This document shows, one piece after another, positions 17,271 to 25,702 of a stretch of DNA of 57,342 nucleotides. Where the stretch lies: the NCBI GenBank assembly GCA_964495085.1, contig CAZBUK010000016.1:1-57342 (forward strand), given 5' to 3'. The DNA comes from CAZBUK01 sp964495085. Lineage in GTDB: Bacteria; Bacteroidota; Ignavibacteria; T3Sed10-11. The first letter of the stretch is position 1. Every line of letters starts with the position of its first letter. The notes under the pieces were generated by a model that ran no database searches, had not been told where the DNA came from, and saw only the letters and a list, made by a program, of their open reading frames with translations. The translations under genes and the position numbers were made by a program.

Positions 17271-18758
17271 TCAGTTACTGATCCAGGGAATCTCGTAAGA
17301 GACGGTAGCAAACAGTATATGCCGCTTGTCCCCGTTCTTGCTGATCGCGCTTCCCCAAATATCTTCGTATTTCATCGAGGCGTACTCATACGCCATATTC
17401 AATTGTATACCTGAGAAGTTTAGTCCGATGCCCGCCGTATAAACCGTATAGATCACGGGCTCACCCTCGATATGATTCCCCTCAGGTTCAAAAACCTCGG
17501 CCTCCCCGCGCATTCCTCCGCGTAGGGCGAACCATGGCGAGAATCTGTATTCGAAGCCGATACGAAACAGGGACGACGACAGCCATGGGCCCGACTCTTG
17601 ACCACCGGCATCGATGTAGGTCGCCGATTCATACGGCCGCAATTCATATTCCATGCCGAGGCTTAGTTTCTCGGCGGGCTGAAGCGAAAGTCCGATTCTC
17701 CCCCGCCATGGGAGTTCTAATTTGTCCTCCCCGTCTACCGTCGATATCGTCGGCGTACCGGTCACATCCGTTTCGATTCTCTCTGAAAATTTCCGGGTTA
17801 TCGTCGCGGGCAGAGTCGCAGCCAATCCGAGACTCGCGTACCTGCCGGAGACGATCGCGCTGAAGGTGAATTCCGCACCGCTGTAATCCGATGCACCGGT
17901 TTTCGTAATCCGGCTGTATGTCGAATCGAGCCTGAATGCATTCGAGAAGAATGTCAATCTGCCCCGGCCGATCCGGCTCTCGAAGTCGTCGGTACTTCCT
18001 CTGATCAGCAATCCGCTGATTCCGAAGGAAACCGGACTTTCGCTTCCTGCCGCCGCGAAAGCGAATCCATATCCATGAATTGATCCCTCGCGGGACCGGA
18101 TGGATTGCGACCAGTCGGCTACGACAGGATTATTATCTGTCGGTCTCGGCAGAGGAAGCGGACGTTGCGATAATACGGAAGGGGTGAGCACGTTGTTGTT
18201 CTGAAAATAATGATTGAGATCGGCATATTCGACGACACCGATTCCCGCAACGAGTCTGAAATCCCCAACGGAGAACGGCGCAGCGAGCATTGCCTGAACG
18301 GGTACGTTTTTATTGCTCGACCGGGACCAGTTCGGACCGATTTCGTCGAAGGGGCGCTGAACGGTATCCATCGGAGTGAAACCGAATCGCGAAGGATCGG
18401 GATCGGGTATCTGATCGGTCAGGCCTTCGAGGAGCAGACTGAGATTCGGATAATACCGTACGGGAGCGTAATGTTGAATTTGCTGCTGGTCGCTGAACCG
18501 CTGGGATCCTCCGATCGAAACGCGTATACCCTGGATCGCATGAAGCGAAGCTGGATTGTGGAACATCAATCCGACGTCGCCGGGTATTCCGATCGTGATA
18601 CCCCCCATTCCTCTGCTCCCGGCTGAATGCAGGGTAACCTTATTCACGCCATGAAATGAGAGCGGTCCGCCGTAACCCTGAGCGGAGAGCGATTGATAAC
18701 AAAGCAACGGAACTAGACAATAGACAAGAATCCTCGAAGCGGCGATTAATTTCTTCAT
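17271..18758 (-). CDS. Outer-membrane beta-barrel protein (FadL/OMPP1-like)
   Basis: 495 residues with a signal peptide (ILVYCLVPLLCYQSLSA). The start resembles FadL/OMPP1 and PorV-type barrels: SAGSRGMGGITIGIPGDVGLMFHNPASL, that is a small-residue plug region followed by a NPA motif. The rest alternates in barrel style with amphipathic strands (YASLGLAATLPATITRKFSE, LSLGMEYELRPYESATYID) and ends in an aromatic-rich strand (ILFATVSYEIPW). It probably moves a hydrophobic or oligomeric compound, or acts as an accessory barrel to the receptor of this operon; I cannot name the substrate. Its ATG overlaps the stop of the PorV-like gene by four bases (ATGA), so the two are translationally coupled. 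Confidence 0.75.
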   Translation of the reverse strand: MKKLIAASRILVYCLVPLLCYQSLSAQGYGGPLSFHGVNKVTLHSAGSRGMGGITIGIPGDVGLMFHNPASLHAIQGIRVSIGGSQRFSDQQQIQHYAPVRYYPNLSLLLEGLTDQIPDPDPSRFGFTPMDTVQRPFDEIGPNWSRSSNKNVPVQAMLAAPFSVGDFRLVAGIGVVEYADLNHYFQNNNVLTPSVLSQRPLPLPRPTDNNPVVADWSQSIRSREGSIHGYGFAFAAAGSESPVSFGISGLLIRGSTDDFESRIGRGRLTFFSNAFRLDSTYSRITKTGASDYSGAEFTFSAIVSGRYASLGLAATLPATITRKFSERIETDVTGTPTISTVDGEDKLELPWRGRIGLSLQPAEKLSLGMEYELRPYESATYIDAGGQESGPWLSSSLFRIGFEYRFSPWFALRGGMRGEAEVFEPEGNHIEGEPVIYTVYTAGIGLNFSGIQLNMAYEYASMKYEDIWGSAISKNGDKRHILFATVSYEIPWISN

Positions 18759-19795
18759 GGAAGCCTAACTCCTAAGCTGATTCGCTGAACGTTACCCAGA
18801 TACGTTCCCATCGCTCCGTAACTGTAATCGACCGAAAGTTTTACACCTCCCATGGTGTGTTTGACTCCGCCGCCCAGCGTCAATCCGTCGTAATCATAAT
18901 TGAACTTATATCCGGCCCGGAGGGCGATTGCATTTGAAAATTCATATTCGGCTCCCATATGACCCTGCTGTGCATAGTCGTTTGGATGGAAGATATCGAA
19001 GGCTACGCTGAACCGGTTATCTTCGCTTCCCGAGACCATCAGTCCGTTCGGACCCATCAGGTCGGCCCCGATACCGAATCGAAACAAGAGCGGAACGGGA
19101 TTCGACTCGTTTGCATATTTTACATCCGCTCCGAAATTCTGAACTGCCGAGGCGAGATGTATCGACCGGTATCCCGTATTGTACCGGATGCCGAAATCGA
19201 ACAGGAGGCCGTTCGCCCATGTATTCACCTCCTCGAACACTCCCTGCCGGATCATCGAGGTAACTCTGCTGCCGTCGAACAACGATTCGTGAGCGTATTT
19301 CATGCTGATACCGACGGAGAACCGCTCGGTCAGATACCTTGCATACGATATGCCGATGAGATAGCTGAACGGTCTGAAGGTCCTTCCGGTCAGTCCGACG
19401 CGCTCCGGATCGTTTATATATGGGCGTTGTGCGGATGTTTCCTCGAACTCGCCGAAATCTACATACTGTACCTGAAAACCGACCGATCCGAAACCCCTGA
19501 TAGACATTGCGTATGAGAGAGCTCCCTGCTGCGAATCGAATAGCCAGTCTATATAAGTGGATGAGAATTCCATATTCTCCATAGCAGCGAGTCCGCCCGG
19601 ATTCCAGAATATGGCCTCAGCGCCCGTCGCCCAAACGCTGTATGCCTCGCCGAGCGCAGCCGCGCGGGCGGAGGGCATCACCTTGAGAAACTGCATTGAG
19701 GTGCTGCCCACTTTTTGTCCAAACGCTCCGAGAGTGCCGAGCAGACAGAACAGCAGCACGCCGAGCAGTCTAACTTTGGTCGATGTTGAACGCAT
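18755..19795 (-). CDS. PorV/PorQ-family outer-membrane protein
   Basis: 346 residues. Signal peptide ~1-24, then the hallmark of the family: GSTSMQFLKVMPSARAAALGEAYSVWATGAEAIFWNPGGLA, a plug-like stretch with a WNPAG-type motif. Strands alternate to the end (GALSYAMSIRGFGSVGFQVQYV, RAGYKFNYDYDGLTLGGG, VDYSYGAMGTYLGNVQRISLGVRL). PorV shuttles type IX cargo to the cell surface by binding its sorting domain; PorQ-like relatives are less well understood. In this place it may serve the exported protein encoded just upstream. I prefer the second ATG at 19795, with GGAA seven bases before it; the ATG at 19801 is an alternative. It follows the exported protein by 16 bp and overlaps the next barrel gene by four bases. 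Confidence 0.8.
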   Translation of the reverse strand: MRSTSTKVRLLGVLLFCLLGTLGAFGQKVGSTSMQFLKVMPSARAAALGEAYSVWATGAEAIFWNPGGLAAMENMEFSSTYIDWLFDSQQGALSYAMSIRGFGSVGFQVQYVDFGEFEETSAQRPYINDPERVGLTGRTFRPFSYLIGISYARYLTERFSVGISMKYAHESLFDGSRVTSMIRQGVFEEVNTWANGLLFDFGIRYNTGYRSIHLASAVQNFGADVKYANESNPVPLLFRFGIGADLMGPNGLMVSGSEDNRFSVAFDIFHPNDYAQQGHMGAEYEFSNAIALRAGYKFNYDYDGLTLGGGVKHTMGGVKLSVDYSYGAMGTYLGNVQRISLGVRLP

Positions 19796-19811
19796 AATCA
19801 TTTCCGGTCAT

Positions 19812-22028
19812 TTAATGTATTATGACGAATTTACCGTTTGCCCGCGAACCGGTCGCGTGATCTTCCACCACAAAGTAATAGACTCCCGAGGCGATGATCT
19901 GATTATTTATCGAGAGTTGATACCAGGGATTGCCATAGGTATTGCGGTCATGCTCAATGGTGAGTATCAACTGACCGGTATACGAGAATATTCTGATGGT
20001 GCATCTTTCGGTTAGACCCATGAATTGGATCCTGTCGGAGATTTCTCCACCGGGATCGGCTCCGGAGAGACCGCTCGTAACAAAGAGCGGATTCGGGACG
20101 ACGTACACCTTGCCGAGAGGGGCAATTGCGGGCGCCTGCGTCTCGTGCTGGATAAGGTTCGTCATCCCGCTCCTTCCTCCGAGCACGTCTACCGAGACGA
20201 CCGCGTAGGCGACATTATCGCCGAGGTTGCTTTCGGGATCGAGAACGGTATACTCGCCGTTCTCATAGTATCTCGAGTCGCGCGCGTACACGCTGTCGAT
20301 AACCGTCCAGGGTCCGAGCGGATGCGGTGCGCGCATAACTTCATAGTGACTGAACGGCGCCCGAAGTCTCGGCGTTTCGAAAGATTCCACCTGCGGTCCC
20401 CATATGATCCTGTTAGCTGCCGCTATTGTGTTCTCAATCCTGATCGACGGTGCGGGTACGGGGATCGGTATCGAATTATACATTCCGGTCATCGGTGCGT
20501 CGAGGGGCTCATACTGAAGCGTATCATGTTTGATCAACTGATTGCCCGTGTACATTTCGATGGCTCTGTCCGCGACGTCCCGAATTGAAATTACGGGGGG
20601 CGTCACATACCAGGGCAATGGATTATCCCGGAGGTAGGTACTTCCAATAAAGTTTCGAGTTCCGAGATGCGGATACTGGAGTGTATCGTACAAGCTCGGG
20701 ACGGGATTGAAGTACGATCCGGCATCGACGCCTGCACGGACTGCGCCTCCAAGATCCCTATAGATTCGGTCGCCCTGCACCCCCGGTCCGTACCCTACCA
20801 CTTCAGCTACGGAAAACCTGATCGTCCTGCCGGGAGGAACGACATACGGGTAAAATCCATACGCCCGTGCGACCGGCTGCCACCATGAAAGGTTCGTCGA
20901 ACCCCGCGTCCGTCCCTTCCAGTAGGGCCAGAGTTCGGGTTCGAATTGCGTGACGAAGCGGATCGAATCCTCGATTCCGGTGAAGATTGCCGGTCTTCTC
21001 TGAAGGTCGGGATTCAACCACGTAGCGGTTTTCGCCTCAGCCGGCAGGTTTCCGTTTTCATATCGCAGCATGAACGGTTGCTTGGCTTTGTTATTCTCAT
21101 CCCACATTCCTGCGCTATCCGAGGGTACCAGGAAGATCTGGTTCGTCTGGTCCCTACGGCTGATATGATCGTAGTCGTAGTGGAGTACCATGAGACCGGC
21201 AGCCTGCGGAGAATTCAGACCTCCCCGGTTTCCCGGTGTCGACCATTGCGCGAAAAAATCCGGATCAGGCAATCCGTCGCGTTCATGGTTGTAGGTCATC
21301 CAGCGCTTGAGATCGAATCTCGTGAAGTGATCGCCCAATCCTGCGGGCGGTTGCCCGCGGTAAGCTCCCTCCGACCACTGACCGTGATTTCTCTGGTAAC
21401 CGAACATCGACGGAGCGAAGGTGTTGGCAAAGACTAGTGCAAAATCGGTGATCGTATCGTTCGATATATTTTCGAACTCGTATTCGTAGATGATGAAGCT
21501 ATCGTAACCGGGATAGCTCCATGAACGGCTGGTGCGTGTCACCCGGATCCCGACAGGCGTATCCCAGCGTGCAATAATGATCTCTTCCGCTTCGTTGGGA
21601 TTGAAGGCGGAATTCAGTTCACCGTCTCCAAGCACGGGGAAATTTTCGATTCTCCGAATCTCGATGGGTGAGCTATATACTCCCAGTACCGGGACCGGGT
21701 CGCCGCTTGCGTTGGAGACTGCTCCGCAAAATGCGTAGGTTCTTCCGCTGGGCCGGGTACCTGCAAGCCATATCCCGCTGCCGAACGAATTATGTTGTCC
21801 GGGGTAATTGATACGGTCGAGTATCATGCGCGAGTTCGGCGGCCACTCCATCGCCGGTGTTCCGGGTTGGACGGTTCCCCCCGCATTGTAGGCTCTTCCG
21901 AGCTCTCCGGTATTATAGACTGTCTGATGCAGCATTCCCCGCCTGTGCACACGCCAATCCCGCTGTTGCGCAAACGTTTCGCCGATCCAGAAGGTTGCCA
22001 GGAGAACGATCAATCCGATGTATTTCAT
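19812..22028 (-). CDS. Large exported protein of a receptor/PorV operon with a variant C-terminal sorting-like domain
   Basis: 738 residues, no known function. Signal peptide ~1-20 (YIGLIVLLATFWIGETFAQ). The middle is aromatic- and proline-rich (WLAGTRPSGRTYAFCGAVS, GYDSFIIYEYEFENISNDT, GFYPYVVPPGRTIRFSVAE), and the type of protein is one I know only as a recurrent partner of TonB receptors and PorV in deep FCB lineages. Residues ~640-738 look like a divergent sorting domain: GKVYVVPNPLF, TIRIFSYTGQLILTIEHD, ASGVYYFVVEDHATGSRANGKF. The usual QNYPNPFNP motif is reduced to VPNP, so it may form a separate class. It sits 33 bp after the TonB receptor and 16 bp before the PorV-like gene. ATG at 22028 is preferred over a GTG at 22034. 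Confidence 0.72.
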   Translation of the reverse strand: MKYIGLIVLLATFWIGETFAQQRDWRVHRRGMLHQTVYNTGELGRAYNAGGTVQPGTPAMEWPPNSRMILDRINYPGQHNSFGSGIWLAGTRPSGRTYAFCGAVSNASGDPVPVLGVYSSPIEIRRIENFPVLGDGELNSAFNPNEAEEIIIARWDTPVGIRVTRTSRSWSYPGYDSFIIYEYEFENISNDTITDFALVFANTFAPSMFGYQRNHGQWSEGAYRGQPPAGLGDHFTRFDLKRWMTYNHERDGLPDPDFFAQWSTPGNRGGLNSPQAAGLMVLHYDYDHISRRDQTNQIFLVPSDSAGMWDENNKAKQPFMLRYENGNLPAEAKTATWLNPDLQRRPAIFTGIEDSIRFVTQFEPELWPYWKGRTRGSTNLSWWQPVARAYGFYPYVVPPGRTIRFSVAEVVGYGPGVQGDRIYRDLGGAVRAGVDAGSYFNPVPSLYDTLQYPHLGTRNFIGSTYLRDNPLPWYVTPPVISIRDVADRAIEMYTGNQLIKHDTLQYEPLDAPMTGMYNSIPIPVPAPSIRIENTIAAANRIIWGPQVESFETPRLRAPFSHYEVMRAPHPLGPWTVIDSVYARDSRYYENGEYTVLDPESNLGDNVAYAVVSVDVLGGRSGMTNLIQHETQAPAIAPLGKVYVVPNPLFVTSGLSGADPGGEISDRIQFMGLTERCTIRIFSYTGQLILTIEHDRNTYGNPWYQLSINNQIIASGVYYFVVEDHATGSRANGKFVIIH

Positions 22029-22061
22029 AATCACATCACCATAAATTTGTACATACCGATT

Positions 22062-25016
22062 CTAAAAATCGAATACGACGCCGAAACTGAAAGATCTCGG
22101 CTGATTGCTGTATATTAAAAACGACTGATCAACGCTGAAGGGACCCTGTCGACCTTTGTCCCACCAATATCTGATTCCGTTTTCGCTGTCATCGACCGGA
22201 TACCGGAGATAATATTGTAACGGCAGATTAGGATTTGTCGCCGTGGGGCGCTGAAACAAATAATCGTAGTTCAGAATCTTGTTATTGAACAAATTGAACA
22301 CTTCCGCATAGAACCTGGCCGACACCCCGAAGAAATTGCGAACGGTCTTCGTTATTTTCACGTCCGTGTTATATTCCATCGGTGCGCGTTCTACGTTGAT
22401 GAGCCTGAGATCGAACGGCGACGTATACGGCCTGCCGCTGCGGAGCGAGGAGTTTAAAGATATAAACAGATCACCGAAGGGTTTGCCGTTAAAGACGGTC
22501 GGTCCCCAGTCCGATCGGGTCACATACCCGACTGTGACGATGAGATTGTGAGTTCGGTCGAAATCGAGCAGAATATCCCTCGTCGGTACATTGGCAAGGT
22601 CGGTCGTGATTGTGCCGAGCGTGTCGCGATTGAAGATTGGAGTTGCGGCCGTAGCCGTTGCACTTTTGCCGGTCGCATATCCGAACTGGTAGTTGATCGT
22701 ACCGGTCAGCGCTCCCCTCCGTTTGTTCAGTGCTATCCTGAAGCCCCGGATGTCGGCATAGTCCATGTTGAAGTACGAGCTCACCTGATAACCCGCCCGT
22801 TCGTCGACGAAGTTTGCCTGCTGGATAAGATTTTTTACGTCCTTATAGTAACCGCTCACGTCCAGCGTGAATCCTTCGCCGAGCGCCTGTACGACTCCTA
22901 TATCATAGCTGTTCGTCGTTTCCGGTTTCAATCTGGGGTTTCCGAGGATCAGCGGATCGTTCCGCAACTGGCCGAGCCGCCTCGATACTATGTACTGGAA
23001 CGAAGGCCTCTGCATGAACGAACCGTAGTTAAGATGAAACACGGTGCTCGATGATACCGGGAAGGAGATTCCCAATCTCGGCTGCAGCCTCGCATGTATC
23101 GGTGATTTCTCCCTATCCGCATTGGCAGGATCGAACCTTCCTGTCGAATCGGCGTCACGGAAAGGAGTAAAAAGATCGGGGTAATAATCGATACCGGAAT
23201 ACCACAGATCGAACCGGAGGCCGACATTGGCGATCAGCCCTTCGAATTCCATCTTATCCTGAATGTATGCCGCAGCTTCGAGGGGATGCGCGGTGTAACG
23301 TTCGAGCTCTCTGTTCGATCGAACGTTGTAGAAATTCGTAACATCGATAAAATATGAATTAATCTGTATGCCGGCATTCACGAGGTGATCGAGGGTTACC
23401 TGGCTGGTGAAAGAACCGTCGAACGATACCGTCCGGGTTCTTTCTTTGGTAAAGGTATCGTAGCCGATCTGGTAGTTTGTTCTGTCGGGAGAATTGTTGT
23501 TCGGGAAAGCGAGCGTTCCGACGACCCAATTGAAATCGATCGTATCCGGAAGCATATCCGGAACCGGAGTAGCGCCCAGGATGTCGCTCGTAAAGACCGA
23601 GTTCAGCTTCAGTTCGTAATAGGTGCTCTGACTGAGCATCTTGGTGAATCTGCCGCCGAGTTGTGCATTGATCCTGCTGCGTTCGCGGACACCTGTGATC
23701 CGATCCCATAGCCACCGTTGATATCCTCCGACGTTATTCGAGCCGGGGAAAACGATATCGTTCAGATGAGTCAATCCCCCGCTCACACGCAGCGTGGCCA
23801 TACGCCCGAGATCGGTAACGATATTGCCCATTCCCTGATACTCTGTGTTCGGCCGCTCTGTTGGAAAGACGGGCCACTGCCGGATGGATCGGAGCGCCAT
23901 AAACATCCGCATGCGGTTATTCAGCGGTCCGCCGGTTGCAGCTTCTATAGAATAATCCACGTCGTTTCCATACGTCCGACCAATATCGCGTTTGGTCTGC
24001 ATCCACAACGCCTGCGCAACGGCGAGTTGTACGACCGTATCCCCCGCAAAACTGCTCGTCAATCCCGATGCCATCGAACCATAATACGGCTGGGATACAT
24101 CCGCCGACGGATCTCCCGTCATCCAGATATCCCCCTGAATCAGTAATCGAAGATAGTCATTCGCCGCGGGGTCGAACACGCTCGGACCGAAGTGTTTTCG
24201 TCCCGGCGTCCGGGTACGCGATTCGGCTCTCGTCTTCCATACATTCGGATCTCCCTCACGCATGGATATATTCACCACCCCGGATTGTGCGTTGCCGTAT
24301 TGTGCCCCGAATCCGCTGGTTATAACCTCGACTTCCTCGACGCCGCTCATAATCGGAAGAAATGCGGAGGTATTGTTGAGCGGATTGACAATTCCCATAC
24401 CCTGGAGAGTATAATATTCCTCACCGAGACGACCGCCTCTGAAATGTCCGTCGATCACATCGGCAGCAAGTCCGATGACGTCGCTGATGTCCCGTATTCC
24501 CGGCATCGCCTCCACTTCATCGAAGCGGACAATCGCGCTGGTCGAAGTTTTATCCCGTTCAACATCGGGACGGATAGCCTGCACAACAACCTCCCCCATC
24601 TCAAAGACCTCGTCGACCAGTTCAAAGTCCACGTTCGTGGTTCTTCCGACATGGACGACCACGTCGACCATGAGCGTAGCCTCGAATCCGATCATGCTGG
24701 AGCGGACTTCGTATCTTCCCGGCGGAATATTTAGGATGTAGTACTCTCCGTTCGCATCGGCTGCGGCCCCCATCATGGTTCCGACAATGACGACATTAGC
24801 TCCCGGGAGTCCCTGCCCCGTCTGGGCATCGGTCACCCTCCCCGCGATTCTTCCGACATTCTGCGCATCGAGAGCGGATACAATCATAAGTATCATAGCC
24901 GCAATTATCGATACACGAACCAGGTGGAATGTTTGAGCGCTTCCGCAGGAAATGCTCGGAGACCGAAGGCCGGGTGATTTGATGCGCTGTGAAGAGGATC
25001 GTGTAATGTACTTCAT
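22062..25016 (-). CDS. TonB-dependent receptor with carboxypeptidase-like regulatory domain (first of two)
   Basis: 984 residues. After a long N-terminus with a hydrophobic export segment (VRVSIIAAMILMIVSALDA, ~35-52) comes a carboxypeptidase-regulatory-like beta-sandwich at ~54-136 (GRIAGRVTDAQTGQGLPGANV, IPPGRYEVRSSMIGFE). The plug follows (~140-260: EMGEVVVQAIRPDVERDKTS, GVEEVEVITSGFGAQYGNAQ), then the 22-strand barrel, ending FSFGVVFDF with the terminal aromatic. It imports a large ligand, probably an oligosaccharide, across the outer membrane using TonB energy. No SusD-type partner follows; instead come an exported protein, a PorV-like barrel and a second barrel. AAGGAGG seven bases before the ATG at 25016 fixes the start; a TTG three bases upstream is unlikely. 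Confidence 0.9.
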   Translation of the reverse strand: MKYITRSSSQRIKSPGLRSPSISCGSAQTFHLVRVSIIAAMILMIVSALDAQNVGRIAGRVTDAQTGQGLPGANVVIVGTMMGAAADANGEYYILNIPPGRYEVRSSMIGFEATLMVDVVVHVGRTTNVDFELVDEVFEMGEVVVQAIRPDVERDKTSTSAIVRFDEVEAMPGIRDISDVIGLAADVIDGHFRGGRLGEEYYTLQGMGIVNPLNNTSAFLPIMSGVEEVEVITSGFGAQYGNAQSGVVNISMREGDPNVWKTRAESRTRTPGRKHFGPSVFDPAANDYLRLLIQGDIWMTGDPSADVSQPYYGSMASGLTSSFAGDTVVQLAVAQALWMQTKRDIGRTYGNDVDYSIEAATGGPLNNRMRMFMALRSIRQWPVFPTERPNTEYQGMGNIVTDLGRMATLRVSGGLTHLNDIVFPGSNNVGGYQRWLWDRITGVRERSRINAQLGGRFTKMLSQSTYYELKLNSVFTSDILGATPVPDMLPDTIDFNWVVGTLAFPNNNSPDRTNYQIGYDTFTKERTRTVSFDGSFTSQVTLDHLVNAGIQINSYFIDVTNFYNVRSNRELERYTAHPLEAAAYIQDKMEFEGLIANVGLRFDLWYSGIDYYPDLFTPFRDADSTGRFDPANADREKSPIHARLQPRLGISFPVSSSTVFHLNYGSFMQRPSFQYIVSRRLGQLRNDPLILGNPRLKPETTNSYDIGVVQALGEGFTLDVSGYYKDVKNLIQQANFVDERAGYQVSSYFNMDYADIRGFRIALNKRRGALTGTINYQFGYATGKSATATAATPIFNRDTLGTITTDLANVPTRDILLDFDRTHNLIVTVGYVTRSDWGPTVFNGKPFGDLFISLNSSLRSGRPYTSPFDLRLINVERAPMEYNTDVKITKTVRNFFGVSARFYAEVFNLFNNKILNYDYLFQRPTATNPNLPLQYYLRYPVDDSENGIRYWWDKGRQGPFSVDQSFLIYSNQPRSFSFGVVFDF

Positions 25017-25702
25017 CAACGCGCCTCCTTACTGACTGAAATCGTGTTCCCGATTTGTAAAAAGAGAAGAAATTCTACTGTTGCATTGCCTTGTACCATC
25101 ATAGTCTTTCCATTTTAAAAATGTCGGATCGGGTTTTTTCTGCCGGCAGTAGAGCATAGAGATAAATTAGTACGGCAGAAAAACTCAATTCGACGATATA
25201 TCGATTATGACGTCCAGTCGGCTACATATAATAATATAGCCCATCCTCAGAAGAGCCCCTATGAATCGGATTAGAAGTAAGTATGCTTGCTATTGAGATG
25301 ATTGTGCAGAATTCTCGACAGTCGGAGAATTTTAGGGACCGTCTCCTCTACCATCTTCTAATCCGGATGATGCAGAACTTCGGGGGTTTTTACGACAGTA
25401 TGAATTCAGATAAGAGAGTGAACAGCTTGTATATTATACAATATTGTATGTTTATTCGCAACAAAGAACCACTTGATCTGGGTTCCCCGAAGATTCTGTA
25501 ATAAACGACGCAGAGACTGTTTTTCTTCTTCTTCGCCGTTATAAGCCGGTAGTAGAGCATAACGGGTGGAAATCCGCCAGACGTTCCGAACGATATTTTA
25601 CTTCGGTTCACTCATATCTGTTTATCTGGATAATCTTTTCTTGCACGAGCGCCCAAATCAGCAGCTATGAGCGCTCGTGTCAAGAATCGTGGGCTTCAGT
25701 TT
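25017..25702. other. 686-bp AT-rich intergenic region with several inverted and one direct repeat; no convincing gene
   Basis: No open frame here has a ribosome-binding site or a recognisable product. Structures seen: TTTTTCTGCCG (25131-25145 area) pairing with CGGCAGAAAAA (25173-25184 area) around a ~26-base loop; a 16-base direct repeat, CCGG(C/T)AGTAGAGCATA, near 25143 and again near 25545; long-spaced arms CGGATTAGAAG (25267) and CTTCTAATCCG (25355); a bulged hairpin ATTCTC-GAC-A-GTC-GGAGAAT at about 25310-25330; and the terminator-like hairpin listed separately. It must contain the promoter of the TonB receptor at 25016, but I found no box pair worth calling. Confidence 0.5.
25638..25686 (-). 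terminator. Long stem-loop after the beta-helix sorted protein
   Basis: TTCTTG-CACGAGCGC pairs with GCGCTCGTG-T-CAAGAA: a 15-bp stem with one bulged base and an 18-base loop, starting 17 bp after the stop at 25703. There is no U-tract on the minus strand, so intrinsic termination is uncertain; it may mark or protect the 3' end. Confidence 0.5.

Noticed and set aside
25283..25501. 72-codon plus-strand open frame in the long intergenic region, and a 73-codon one on the other strand
   Set aside because: No ribosome-binding site, unlikely composition, and they overlap each other and the inverted repeats.
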